Made by a program: the position numbers and the translations under genes. From Tabrizicola sp. (GTDB lineage Bacteria; Pseudomonadota; Alphaproteobacteria; Rhodobacterales; Rhodobacteraceae): a DNA stretch of 64,000 nucleotides. Below the pieces are notes generated by a model. The model saw only the letters and a list, made by a program, of their open reading frames with translations. It was not told the DNA's origin and made no database searches. The stretch spans positions 1 through 64,000 of the forward strand of contig NZ_JAEULP010000016.1 of NCBI RefSeq assembly GCF_016792905.1. Direction: 5' to 3'. Shown piece after piece: positions 25,077 to 33,728 of this stretch (position 1 is its first letter; every line of letters begins with the position of its first letter).

Positions 25077-26126
25077 ATGTCTGACGCCTATCTTGCGGAA
25101 ATCGCCGAACAACCCGGAATCCTTGACCGCCTGGGCGAGGTCTTCGATGCGACCTGGGGCGCCGCCCTGGGACAGGTTCGCGCTGACATTCAGGCGGGCC
25201 GCTTCGACCGGGTTGTCCTGACCGGCATGGGCGGATCTCTGCACGGGGCGCATCCGGCGCATCTGGCGCTGACGCGGGCGCTTCCCGTTCCGGTCCTCCT
25301 GTGGGAATCGGGCGAGCTGACGCAGCAGGCTCCAGGGGCTGTAACCGCCCGCACCCTTTTGATCGCCATTTCGCAATCCGGCGAAAGCGGCGAGGTCCGC
25401 CGCCTGACCGAGGCCGCGGCCCGCCCGGCCTGCGTGATCTCGATCACCAACACCGCCGACAACGCTCTCGCCCGTTGGGCCGACATCGCGGTTGCCACCC
25501 AGGCCGGGCCGGAACGCACCGCGTCGACCAAGACCTACACGGCGGGGCTGGCGGCGACACATCTCGTCGTCGCCCATCTCACCGGCACGGCGGCCGGTTC
25601 GGCGGGCGAGGTGCGCGCGCTGTCGCACACCGTCGCCGACCTGATCGCCCGCCTGCCCACCCAGGCCGATGCCGCCGCCCGCCACCTTGGCCACACCGCC
25701 CCCCTGACCGTGATCGGGCGCGGTGACAGCTATGCCTCGGCTGCCATGGCCGCGCTCCTGACCGAAGAGGCCGCGAAACTGCCCTGCGAGGCGCTGACCG
25801 GCGGGCAGTTCCGCCATGGCCCGCTGGAGCTGGTCCGCGACGGCTTCCGCGCGGTCGTCTACCTGGGCCAAGGCCCCGCCCGCCCGCTGACCGAGGCCCT
25901 GGTGGAGCGCATCGTGGCCCTTGGCGGGCGCGTGGTGACGATCGGCACCACTCCCGGCCCGGCTTCGGACGCGGTTCTGCCGATTGCCCTGCCCGAGATC
26001 GCGCCGGGCCTCTTGCCGGTGCTGGAAATCCTGCCTGTGCAGTTCCTCGTCATCCCGCTGGCCATCGCGCGGGGTTTTGAGCCCGCCGCCTTCCTGAACG
26101 CCCAAAAGATCACCACGGGGGAATGA
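25077..26126 (+). CDS. Double-SIS sugar-phosphate isomerase/deaminase (GlmS-isomerase-like, NagB-II/FrlB type)
   Basis: A protein of 349 residues with two SIS domains and no glutaminase domain. This is the architecture of GlmS-like deaminases (NagB-II), AgaS and the fructoselysine-6-phosphate deglycase FrlB. First SIS: TGMGGSLHGAHPA and AISQSGESGEVRRL. A TASTKTYTAGL segment matches the GlmS-type ASTKAYTAQ stretch. Second SIS: VIGRGDSYASA and then TGGQFRHGPLEL, equivalent to the E-x-K-HGP loop. These enzymes remove an amine from phosphorylated amino sugars or Amadori compounds. It follows the kinase by 16 bases. The substrate is open. Confidence 0.85.
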   Translation: MSDAYLAEIAEQPGILDRLGEVFDATWGAALGQVRADIQAGRFDRVVLTGMGGSLHGAHPAHLALTRALPVPVLLWESGELTQQAPGAVTARTLLIAISQSGESGEVRRLTEAAARPACVISITNTADNALARWADIAVATQAGPERTASTKTYTAGLAATHLVVAHLTGTAAGSAGEVRALSHTVADLIARLPTQADAAARHLGHTAPLTVIGRGDSYASAAMAALLTEEAAKLPCEALTGGQFRHGPLELVRDGFRAVVYLGQGPARPLTEALVERIVALGGRVVTIGTTPGPASDAVLPIALPEIAPGLLPVLEILPVQFLVIPLAIARGFEPAAFLNAQKITTGE

Positions 26127-26129
26127 TCG

Positions 26130-27776
26130 ATGCCGATCCAGGGAAGCCTGCCCAAGGGCGAATACGACTACCTGATCATCGGCGCCGGATCGGCGGGCTG
26201 CGTGCTGGCCGCGCGGCTGACCGAAGACCCGCAGACCCGAGTCTGCCTGATCGAGGCCGGCCCGCGCGACCGCAGTCTCTTCATCCACATGCCCGCCGCG
26301 CTGACCATGCCGATCGAAAGCAAGACCTGGAACTGGCGCTACGTCACCGGGCCAGAGCCGCATCTGAACAACCGCACTCTCGGGCAGGCGCGCGGGCGGG
26401 GGCTGGGGGGCAGTTCGTCGATCAACGGCATGGTCTGGGTGCGTGGCCACCAGTCCGACTATGACCAGTGGGAGGCCGAGGGCCTGACCGGCTGGTCCTT
26501 TGCGGATTGCCTGCCCTATTTCAAGAAGATGGAAAGCTTCGAGGGCGGGCGCGATCCCAACCGGGGCGGTGACGGCCCCTTGAAGATCACCCGCAGCAAG
26601 GCGGACCATCCGTTCTACGAAGCCTTCCTGCGCGCGGGTGAGGCCTATGGCCTGCCCACGGCCCGCGACTACAACAGCGCCGAGATCGAGGGCCTGCATG
26701 TCACCCAGGCCACCATCGCGGGCGGGCGGCGGCAAAGCACGGCGGTCGCCTACCTGCATCCGGTCGCCCATCGGCCCAACCTGACGGTGCTGACCGGCTG
26801 GCGCGTCGACCGTGTGGTCCTTGACGGCGACCGCGCCACCGGCGTTGCCCTGCGGCGGGGGCGCGAGACGGCGGAACTGCGGGCCGGGCGCGAGGTGATC
26901 CTCTCCGCAGGCACAATCGGCTCGGCCCATCTGATGCTCCTGTCCGGCATCGGTCCGGCGGATCATCTGCGCCAAAGCGGCATCACCGCCCGCCACGATC
27001 TTCCCGGTGTTGGCGAGAACCTCCAGGACCACTTCGTCGCCTCGCTGATGTTCCGCGCCTCGGGCACCCGCAGCATCGCCTCGGACCTGTCGATCTGGAA
27101 CCGCCCGCGGATCGGGCTTGAGTGGCTTTTGACGCGCGGGGGCCTCGGCGCCACCAGCTTTTTCGAGGTCGGCGCCTTCTTCCGCAGCGGTCCGGGGGCG
27201 GCCTACGCCAACATGCAGCACGAATTCCTGCCCTTCCTGGCCGATTTCCAGGACGGTCGGGTCAGGATCGACCACGGCTACCAGTATTTCCTCAGCCAGA
27301 TGCGCCCGAAAAGCCGGGGCTGGCTGCGGCTGCGCAATGCCGATCCCGACATGCACCCCGAGATCGTCTTCAACTACCTCGATGAACCCGCCGATGCCGA
27401 GGAAATGCTCGATGGCCTCGCCCAGACCCGCGACATGGCCCGGCAAGCCCCCTGGGCCGAGATGGGCGGCACCGAGATCGCGCCGGGGCCGGATGTCCGC
27501 TCGCGGGCCGAGGCGCTGGCCTGGATGCGCCGCATCGGCAACACCGAGCATCACCCGGTTGGCACCTGTCGCATGGGGCACGACGACAGGGCGGTGACGG
27601 ACGGAGAAGGCCGGGTGCGCGGGCTTTCCGGCCTGCGCATCGTCGACGGCTCGATCCTGCCCTATATCCCGACCGCCAACGTCAACGCGCCGATCATCAT
27701 GGTCGCCGAAAAGATCGCCGACCGGATCCGGGGCCGGACGCCCCTGCCCCGGCAGACGCTTCAGCATCAGGCGTGA
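26130..27776 (+). CDS. GMC family FAD oxidoreductase (choline dehydrogenase-like)
   Basis: A protein of 548 residues. The FAD motif is IIGAGSAGCVLAARLTED near residue 13, followed by the GMC signature RGRGLGGSSSINGMVWVRG. The active-site pair is the His of NTEHHPVGTCRMG and the Asn of TANVNAPIIM, the His/Asn arrangement of choline dehydrogenase-type enzymes. GMC enzymes oxidise alcohols or sugar hydroxyls. It begins three bases after the SIS gene and is the last gene of the GntR-led operon, so it probably oxidises a sugar or amino alcohol belonging to this pathway rather than choline. Confidence 0.9.
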   Translation: MPIQGSLPKGEYDYLIIGAGSAGCVLAARLTEDPQTRVCLIEAGPRDRSLFIHMPAALTMPIESKTWNWRYVTGPEPHLNNRTLGQARGRGLGGSSSINGMVWVRGHQSDYDQWEAEGLTGWSFADCLPYFKKMESFEGGRDPNRGGDGPLKITRSKADHPFYEAFLRAGEAYGLPTARDYNSAEIEGLHVTQATIAGGRRQSTAVAYLHPVAHRPNLTVLTGWRVDRVVLDGDRATGVALRRGRETAELRAGREVILSAGTIGSAHLMLLSGIGPADHLRQSGITARHDLPGVGENLQDHFVASLMFRASGTRSIASDLSIWNRPRIGLEWLLTRGGLGATSFFEVGAFFRSGPGAAYANMQHEFLPFLADFQDGRVRIDHGYQYFLSQMRPKSRGWLRLRNADPDMHPEIVFNYLDEPADAEEMLDGLAQTRDMARQAPWAEMGGTEIAPGPDVRSRAEALAWMRRIGNTEHHPVGTCRMGHDDRAVTDGEGRVRGLSGLRIVDGSILPYIPTANVNAPIIMVAEKIADRIRGRTPLPRQTLQHQA

Positions 27777-27779
27777 GAA

Positions 27780-27847
27780 GAGCCGGGGGCCATCTTTCCC
27801 GACCCGGTACGATCGTCGCGTCCGGAGCCAGGGACCGGCTCGGGAAA
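27780..27847 (+). other. Alternative-pairing hairpins after the GMC gene
   Basis: GAGCCGG (27780-27786) can pair with CCGGCTC (27835-27841), while TTTCCCGA (27795-27802) can pair with TCGGGAAA (27840-27847). The two right-hand arms overlap by two bases, so the pairings compete. This may be a terminator or attenuator region; no function is established. The rest of the 230-base gap up to the aldo/keto reductase shows no gene. Confidence 0.3.
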
Positions 27848-28006
27848 CGGCGCCGCACGGCGGGTGGCCGCGACCTTTCCCCCTTTCGCCGGTGGGTATG
27901 GGCGCATGGTCCGGCCTGATCCCGCCTCAGGGCGCGGTCCCTGCCCCGGGCCCCTTGCGCCCGTCCGCTGCAGGGGCTTTCCTGTCCATCGGAAGAGGAG
28001 CCCGCC

Positions 28007-28834
28007 ATGACCGCACCCCGCCTTGCCCTGAACGACGGCCGCTCGATCCCGCAGCTGGGCTTCGGCCTCTGGCAGGTTCCCGTCGGCACGACCGCCGAAA
28101 CCACCGCCACCGCGCTGCGGCTTGGCTACCGGCTGGTCGACGGCGCGGCAATCTATGGCAACGAGGCAGGCCAAGGTGAAGGCATCCGGCGGTCGGGCCT
28201 GCCGCGCGACGACGTCTTCGTCACGACGAAGGTCTGGAACAGCGAGCAGGGCTTCGACAAGACTCTGCGCGCGGCGGAGGCGAGCCTGAAGCGGCTGGGC
28301 CTCGACCATGTCGACCTCCTCCTCATCCACTGGCCCTGCCCGAGGAAGGACCTTTACCTCGACACCTGGCGCGCGCTGGTCCGGCTGCGGGACGAAGGCC
28401 GGGCGCTGTCCATCGGCGTTTCGAACTTTCAGGACCCCCAACTGACCCGGATCATCGCCGAGACCGGCGTCACCCCCGCAGTGAACCAGGTGGAGATCAA
28501 CCCGAGGCTCCAGCAACCCAGCTTGCGTGCCTTCCACGCCCGGCACGGGATCGTCACCCAAAGCTGGACCCCGCTCGGCCAGGGTCGCAGCTTCGCTACT
28601 GCCCCGGTGCAGGCCGCCGCCAAGCGTACCGGCAGAAGCCCGGCGCAGGTCATCCTGCGCTGGCACATCCAGATCGGGGCCTCGGTGATCCCCCGCTCGA
28701 CCCGCGAAGCAGGCTTGCGGGAAAACCTGGATCTCTTCGACTTCGCGCTGAGCGAAGCGGAAATGACCGCCATCGCCACGCTGGACGAAGGGCTGCGTTG
28801 CGGCCCCGATCCGGCGCGCTTTGAAATGGACTGA
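28007..28834 (+). CDS. Aldo/keto reductase (2,5-diketo-D-gluconate reductase-like)
   Basis: A protein of 275 residues, normal for an NADPH-dependent TIM-barrel reductase. The catalytic tetrad is Asp45, Tyr50, Lys75 and His108 (VDGAAIYGNE, TTKVW, LLIHWP). The cofactor loop near the C-terminus is VIPRSTREAGLRENL. It reduces sugar or other carbonyls to alcohols. GGAG lies nine bases before the ATG. A 230-base gap separates it from the GMC gene, so membership of the same regulon is plausible but unproven. Confidence 0.92.
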   Translation: MTAPRLALNDGRSIPQLGFGLWQVPVGTTAETTATALRLGYRLVDGAAIYGNEAGQGEGIRRSGLPRDDVFVTTKVWNSEQGFDKTLRAAEASLKRLGLDHVDLLLIHWPCPRKDLYLDTWRALVRLRDEGRALSIGVSNFQDPQLTRIIAETGVTPAVNQVEINPRLQQPSLRAFHARHGIVTQSWTPLGQGRSFATAPVQAAAKRTGRSPAQVILRWHIQIGASVIPRSTREAGLRENLDLFDFALSEAEMTAIATLDEGLRCGPDPARFEMD

Positions 28835-28946
28835 TCCCGTTCGACGCAAGGAGGCCCGCAATCCTTGGGACGGGTTTCCCGCCCTTGCCGCCTGCGCTGC
28901 CCCCGGCCTACCCTTCGCGCGACACCCAACCGAAAGGCCAAAGCCG

Positions 28947-30572
28947 ATGCGCGCCCTGATTGCCGCCCTTCTCGCCTCCACCGCCCTGCCGGCCTGCGCA
29001 GATACCATCGCGGCGACCAGCAAGATCACCGCCGTTACCGTCTACCCCGACGGCGCGAAGCTGACGCGCGAGGTCCGCTTCACCGCGCCCGACGCGGGGG
29101 GCCACGAGCTTCTCGTCACCGACCTGCCCTATGACAGCGACCCGGGGCTGATCCGCCTTGCGCCCTCCGAGGGCCTGACCGTCGGTGCCTTCGCCTTGCG
29201 CGCCGACCGTCTGCCCCCGCGCGAGGACCCGCTGACCGAGGACCAGAAGACTGCCAAGGCCGCTGTCGAAGCCGCCCAGTCTGCCGCCGACCAGGCCGCG
29301 CTGGCGCTGGAGGCGGTCACGGCGAAGATAGAGGCCGCCGAGGCGCAGGTGCGGTTCCTGTCCTCGTTCACCGGCGCCCTGCCGGATGGGGCGACCCCCG
29401 ACACGATCAAGTCGATGGCCACGATGATCGGGACCGAGACACTGACGGCCCGTCAGGCCGCCCTTGCCGCCAAGGCGGAATTGCCGCCCGTCCGGATCGC
29501 CCTGACCGAGGCGCAGGACGCGTTGGTCAAGGCGCAGGCTGCCTATGACGCGCTGCCCACCGCCGACATGGACTATACCGCGCTGTCGGTTGCAGTGACC
29601 GCCGCTGCGGCCGGAGAGCAGACCGTCACCGTCACGCAATACGTCGGCAATGCCAGCTGGCAGCCAGTCTATGACCTGAACCTGACGCGGACGGATGGCG
29701 ATGCGCTGACGCTGAACCGGGCCGTCCTTGTCACCCAGTACACCGGCGAGGATTGGGATGGGGTGGCGCTGACCCTGTCGTCCTCGCGACCATCCGAACA
29801 GGCAGCTCCGTCGCAGCTCTGGCCGGAATTGCGGTCGGTGGGGCCAGAGGAACCGGACCTCGATCTCGCCCGCAAATCCGAGGCCGTCGGTGGGGCCCTG
29901 TATGAGGAAGCCCCCGCCGCCGCCCCCGCCGTCACCGTCGCCGGCATGGCCTATGAGGGCGACACTGTCGTCTACAACTACCCCGAACCCGTCACCGTCG
30001 CCACCGGCGCCGAGAACCTGCGCCTCGCGCTCGACAGCCTGTCGTTCTCGCCTGTGGTCAAGGCCGTCGCCGTCCCCCGCCTCGACAAGACCGCCTTCGT
30101 CATGGCGAGCTTCACCAACGCCAGCGCCGAACCGCTGCTGCCCGGTCAGGCGATGCTGTTCCGCGAGGGCGTGCTGGTCGGCTCCACCTGGCTGGACGTG
30201 ATCGCGCCGGGGGTGGAAACGGATGTGGGCTTCGGCGCCATCGAGACGCTGACCGTCAAGCGCGAGATGCCGAAGCGCGCGGGGGGCGAGACGGGGGTGT
30301 TCACCAGCGCCAACCAGCAAAGCGAAAGCGCGGTGATCACGGTGGAGAATACCGGCGACCAGTCCTGGCCGGTCCGCGTCCTGGACCAGGTACCCTACAG
30401 CGAGCAGGACGACCTTGAGATCGAGGTTTCGGCCAGCCCCGAGCCGACGGAAACCGACGTCGAAGGCCAGCGCGGCATCCTCTCCTGGGAGTTCGACCTT
30501 GCGGCGGGCGGCAAGGAGACGATCGCGCTGGAACAGACCCTGACCTGGCCCGAAGGCTTGGTCCTGCGCTGA
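28947..30572 (+). CDS. Secreted DUF4140/DUF4139 (MuiA-like) protein
   Basis: A protein of 541 residues from the ATG at 28947, which starts a clear signal peptide (MRALIAALLASTALPACA). An N-terminal DUF4140-like segment is followed by an alanine/glutamate-rich coiled coil (about residues 90-140 and 165-210). A beta-rich DUF4139 domain fills the rest (VTQYVGNASWQPVYDLNL onward, ending in EQTLTWPEGLVLR). The family is named after a mucoidy inhibitor; its biochemical role is unknown. It is monocistronic, ends in a strong terminator, and has no obvious tie to the flanking catabolic operons. Confidence 0.85.
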   Translation: MRALIAALLASTALPACADTIAATSKITAVTVYPDGAKLTREVRFTAPDAGGHELLVTDLPYDSDPGLIRLAPSEGLTVGAFALRADRLPPREDPLTEDQKTAKAAVEAAQSAADQAALALEAVTAKIEAAEAQVRFLSSFTGALPDGATPDTIKSMATMIGTETLTARQAALAAKAELPPVRIALTEAQDALVKAQAAYDALPTADMDYTALSVAVTAAAAGEQTVTVTQYVGNASWQPVYDLNLTRTDGDALTLNRAVLVTQYTGEDWDGVALTLSSSRPSEQAAPSQLWPELRSVGPEEPDLDLARKSEAVGGALYEEAPAAAPAVTVAGMAYEGDTVVYNYPEPVTVATGAENLRLALDSLSFSPVVKAVAVPRLDKTAFVMASFTNASAEPLLPGQAMLFREGVLVGSTWLDVIAPGVETDVGFGAIETLTVKREMPKRAGGETGVFTSANQQSESAVITVENTGDQSWPVRVLDQVPYSEQDDLEIEVSASPEPTETDVEGQRGILSWEFDLAAGGKETIALEQTLTWPEGLVLR

Positions 30573-30595
30573 TCCGGGCGCAACTTTACCCTGAC

Positions 30596-30623
30596 GGGCC
30601 GGGCCGCAACGCCCGGCCCTTTC
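30596..30623 (+). terminator. Rho-independent terminator after the DUF4139 gene
   Basis: GGGCCGGGC (30596-30604) and GCCCGGCCC (30611-30619) form a nine-pair stem with a six-base loop, followed by TTTCC. It lies 24 bases past the stop codon. Confidence 0.8.
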
Positions 30624-30664
30624 CGTTGCGGCACCCGCGAAAGTTGCCGCTGGACGGATGACTT

Positions 30665-30711
30665 CACGTCAGACCGAAATCTGACGTGACGTCACAGTGA
30701 CGTTAACGTCA
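30665..30711. promoter_or_regulatory. Cluster of TGACGT palindromes upstream of the MerR gene
   Basis: Three nested inverted repeats lie together. CACGTCAGA/TCTGACGTG has a six-base spacer (30665-30688), GTGACGTCAC is a perfect 10-mer (30686-30695), and TGACGTTAACGTCA is a perfect 14-mer (30698-30711). The last resembles the ACGT-N-ACGT palindromes described for LiuR-type MerR regulators of acyl-CoA and branched-chain catabolism. Likely operators for the MerR protein and its operon. Confidence 0.6.
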
Positions 30712-30783
30712 ACCACTCTGGTATTCGTGGGAACGGGTTCGCATCTGCCCCGGCAGAGACGCTTCCCAATGACGAGTGAGCCC

Positions 30784-31185
30784 ATGAAAACCGACATACC
30801 GACCGACGTGATGACCATCCGCGAGATGTGCGAGGCCTTCGATGTGACCCCGCGCACGCTGCGGTTCTACGAGGCCAAGGAACTGCTGACCCCGATCCGG
30901 GTCGGGACGCGGCGGCTGTTCACCCGGCGCGACCGGGCGCGGCTGGCGCTGATCCTGCGCGGCAAGCGCTTCGGTTTCAGCCTGGAGGATATCCGGCAGA
31001 CGCTGGACCTCTACGACCGCGACGGCGCGAACACCGCGCAGCGCCAGCGCGCCTATGAGCTGGCCATGGCGCGGCTGGCCGAGATGGAGGCCCAGCGCGC
31101 CGAGCTGGACCTGGCCATCGCCGAGCTGAAGGCCGAGCTGGCCGATGCCGAAGCCAAGGGCCTGGTGCCCCGCCGCGCGGCCTGA
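30784..31185 (+). CDS. MerR family regulator of the acyl-CoA operon
   Basis: A protein of 133 residues from the ATG at 30784 (MKTDIPTDV); ATG at 30769 is an alternative. The N-terminal winged helix reads MTIREMCEAFDVTPRTLRFYEAKELLTPIRVGTRRLFTRRDRARL. A long dimerisation coiled coil follows (RAYELAMARLAEMEAQRAELDLAIAELKAEL). No effector cysteines are seen, so it is not a metal sensor; it fits regulators that sense acyl-CoA or related metabolites. It is followed after 54 bases by the acyl-CoA dehydrogenase gene and preceded by the palindrome cluster at 30665-30711, suggesting control of the whole beta-oxidation operon and itself. Confidence 0.9.
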   Translation: MKTDIPTDVMTIREMCEAFDVTPRTLRFYEAKELLTPIRVGTRRLFTRRDRARLALILRGKRFGFSLEDIRQTLDLYDRDGANTAQRQRAYELAMARLAEMEAQRAELDLAIAELKAELADAEAKGLVPRRAA

Positions 31186-31239
31186 CGACAAGACCCGCGC
31201 CCCCGTGGCGCGGCACCAACCAGGGAAGAGGACCGACAG

Positions 31240-33012
31240 ATGCCCAGCTACACCGCCCCCGTGAAGGACATGCAGTTCCTGCTGCACGACGTTCTGAAGA
31301 TCAGCGAGACCGACATTCCCGGCTATGCCGATCTGGACAGAAGCTTCACCGGGGCCGTGCTGGACGAGGCGGCAAAGGTCGCGCAAGACATCCTCACCCC
31401 CCTGAACGCGGTGGGCGACACTGAAGGCTGCAAGCTGGAGAACGGCGTCGTCCGCACGCCCAAGGGCTTCAAGGAGGCCTTCCGTACCCTCTCCGAAGGC
31501 GGCTGGATGTCGCTGGACGCCGCCCCCGACTATGGCGGGCAGGGCCTGCCCTACCTGATGCACACGGCGGTGAACGAAACCTTCGTTTCCGCCAATATGG
31601 CCTTCAACATGTACCAGGGCCTGACCCACGGCGCCTATTCGGCGATCCTGGTGCACGGGACCGACGCGCAGAAGACGAAGTGGCTGCCGAAGCTCGTCAC
31701 CTGCGAGTGGACCGGCACGATGAACCTGACGGAACCGCATTGCGGCACCGATCTGGGCCTGTTGCGCACCAAGGCCGAACCGCAGGCAGATGGCAGCTAC
31801 AGGATCACCGGGCAGAAGATCTTCATCTCGGCCGGCGACCATGACATGGCCGAGAACATCGTCCATCTGGTGCTGGCCAAGGCCCCCGGCGGCGGCGAGG
31901 GGACCAAGGGCATCAGCCTCTTCATCGTGCCGAAGGTCATGGTGAACGACGACGGCTCGCTTGGCGCCCGCAATGCCGTCTCGGTCGGCAAGGTCGAGGA
32001 GAAGATGGGCATCCACGGCAATGCCACCTGCGTCATGAACTATGACGGGGCGACCGGCTGGCTGCTCGGGGACCTGCACAAGGGCATGAAGGCCATGTTC
32101 ACGATGATGAACGAGGCCCGGCTTGGCGTGGCGTTGCAGGGCTATGCCGTGGCCGAACCCGCCTACCAGAACGCCGTGGCCTATGCCAAGGACCGGCTGC
32201 AGGGTCGTGCGGTGACCGGGGCCGAAAACCCCAAGGGCCCGGCGGACCCGCTGATCGTGCATCCCGACATCCGCCGCAACCTGATGGAACAGAAGAGCTT
32301 TGTCGAAGGCGCCCGCGCGCTGACCTACTGGGGTGCCACCCTGATCGACCGCGCGCATCACGGCGACGCGGCGGCGGACGGGCTGATCGGCCTCTTGACC
32401 CCGGTGCTGAAAGGCTTCCAGACCGACAAGGGCCTGGAGATGACGGTGCAGGCCCAGCAGGTCTTCGGCGGGCACGGCTATATCGAGGAAACCGGCATGT
32501 CGCAGTTCGTCCGCGATGCCCGGATCGCCCAGATCTACGAAGGCGCGAACGGCGTGCAGGCGCTGGACCTTGTTGGCCGCAAGCTCGCCACCGACGGCGG
32601 CAAGCATGTGATGGCCTTCTTCGAGATGGTGAAGGCCGAATGCAAGGCGCATGACAGTGACGAGCGGATGGCGGGCTTCGTCGAACCCCTGAAAGCCGCG
32701 TCGAAGCAGATGCAGGCGGCGGCCATGTTCTTCATGCAGAACGGCATGAAGAACCCCAACGCCGCGCTGGCGGGCTCCTACGACTTCATGCACCTGATGG
32801 GTCATGTCTGCCTGGGCCTGATGTGGACCCGGATGGCCAAGGCCGCCCACGCCGCGCTGGACTCGGGCGCCGAGGACCGCGCTTTCTACGAGACGAAGAT
32901 CGCCACGGGTCGCTTCTACATGGCCCGCCAGCTTCCCGCCTGCGCCGCTCACCTGGCCCGCATCGAATCCGGTGCCGAGCCTGTGATGGCACTCGCCGCC
33001 GAGGCGTTCTAG
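31240..33012 (+). CDS. Acyl-CoA dehydrogenase (long DmdC/FadE-like type)
   Basis: A protein of 590 residues, longer than the classic 380-residue enzymes because of an extra C-terminal helical domain. This long form is shared with DmdC-type and some FadE-type dehydrogenases. It introduces the 2,3 double bond into acyl-CoA using FAD and passes electrons to ETF. FAD-contact motifs include [13 protein letters not shown] and [13 protein letters not shown]. The catalytic base is Glu434 in [13 protein letters not shown]. It is the first enzyme gene after the MerR regulator. The chain length or substrate cannot be told from sequence. Confidence 0.92.
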   Translation: MPSYTAPVKDMQFLLHDVLKISETDIPGYADLDRSFTGAVLDEAAKVAQDILTPLNAVGDTEGCKLENGVVRTPKGFKEAFRTLSEGGWMSLDAAPDYGGQGLPYLMHTAVNETFVSANMAFNMYQGLTHGAYSAILVHGTDAQKTKWLPKLVTCEWTGTMNLTEPHCGTDLGLLRTKAEPQADGSYRITGQKIFISAGDHDMAENIVHLVLAKAPGGGEGTKGISLFIVPKVMVNDDGSLGARNAVSVGKVEEKMGIHGNATCVMNYDGATGWLLGDLHKGMKAMFTMMNEARLGVALQGYAVAEPAYQNAVAYAKDRLQGRAVTGAENPKGPADPLIVHPDIRRNLMEQKSFVEGARALTYWGATLIDRAHHGDAAADGLIGLLTPVLKGFQTDKGLEMTVQAQQVFGGHGYIEETGMSQFVRDARIAQIYEGANGVQALDLVGRKLATDGGKHVMAFFEMVKAECKAHDSDERMAGFVEPLKAASKQMQAAAMFFMQNGMKNPNAALAGSYDFMHLMGHVCLGLMWTRMAKAAHAALDSGAEDRAFYETKIATGRFYMARQLPACAAHLARIESGAEPVMALAAEAF

Positions 33013-33028
33013 GCTTCAACCCGACGGC

Positions 33029-33056
33029 GGGCCTTGGGGACGCGTCCCGAAGGCCC
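33029..33056 (+). other. Two-tier hairpin between acyl-CoA dehydrogenase and GST genes
   Basis: GGGCCTT (33029-33035) and AAGGCCC (33050-33056) enclose the perfect palindrome GGGACGCGTCCC (33037-33048). With no T-run it is more likely an mRNA stability or processing element than a terminator, since the operon continues. Confidence 0.4.
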
Positions 33057-33088
33057 GTCCGACTGCAACAGCTTTCGGGGAGGAAGGC

Positions 33089-33718
33089 ATGAAGCTCTAC
33101 TGTTTCGGCGAAAGCGGCAACGCCTACAAATGCGCGCTGGCGCTGACCCTGGCCGATCAGGACTGGGAGCCGGTCTTCGTCGACTTCTTCAAGGGCGAGG
33201 CCCGCAGCCCCGAATTCCGCAAGATCAACGAGATGGGCGAAGTGCCGGTGCTGGTCGACGGCGACCAGACCCTGACCCAGTCCGGCGTGATCCTCGACTA
33301 CATCTCCTCCAAGACCGGCAAGCTTGGCGGGCGCTCGGCTGCCGAACGCCGCGAGGTGCTGCGCTGGCTGTTCTGGGACAACCACAAGCTTTCGACCCAG
33401 ATCGGCACCACCCGGTTCCTGATGAACTTCCTGCCGCCGGAGAAACGCCCCGAAGCCGTGATCCCCTTCCAGCAGGGCCGCCTGAAAGCCGCCTACACCG
33501 TGCTGAACGACCATCTTGCGGGCCGCGACTGGATCGTGGGCGAAGCCCCGACCATCGCCGATCTGTCGTGCTGCGGCTATCTCTACTACCCCGAGCCCTT
33601 TGGCTTCACCCGCGCCGACTGGCCCCATATCGACGCCTGGCTTGACCGCATCTCTGCGCTGCCCGGCTGGAAACACCCCTACGACCTGATGCAGCGGGCC
33701 TTCCCCGCCACCGCTTGA
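33089..33718 (+). CDS. Glutathione S-transferase family protein
   Basis: A protein of 209 residues. The thioredoxin-like N-terminal domain (residues 1-80) begins MKLYCFGESGNAYKCALAL, with the cis-proline loop GEVPVLVDGDQTLTQSGVILDYI. An all-helical C-terminal domain includes GEAPTIADLSCCGYLYY. The SD sequence GGGAGGAAGG is strong. GST genes are commonly embedded in Rhodobacterales beta-oxidation operons; their role there is unclear and may involve detoxifying reactive enoyl-CoA or thiol chemistry. Confidence 0.92.
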   Translation: MKLYCFGESGNAYKCALALTLADQDWEPVFVDFFKGEARSPEFRKINEMGEVPVLVDGDQTLTQSGVILDYISSKTGKLGGRSAAERREVLRWLFWDNHKLSTQIGTTRFLMNFLPPEKRPEAVIPFQQGRLKAAYTVLNDHLAGRDWIVGEAPTIADLSCCGYLYYPEPFGFTRADWPHIDAWLDRISALPGWKHPYDLMQRAFPATA

Positions 33719-33728
33719 GGAGACGACA

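Noticed and set aside
24927-27767. 946-codon minus-strand frame opposite the SIS and GMC genes
   Set aside because: It covers two well-supported genes on the other strand and its protein is low-complexity, without motifs.
26130-27776. Choline dehydrogenase BetA
   Set aside because: The GMC fold and His/Asn pair match, but there is no betaine aldehyde dehydrogenase or BetI nearby; it sits in a sugar-type operon.
30709-32952. 747-codon minus-strand frame opposite the acyl-CoA dehydrogenase
   Set aside because: Shadow of a well-supported enzyme; no RBS or recognisable domain.
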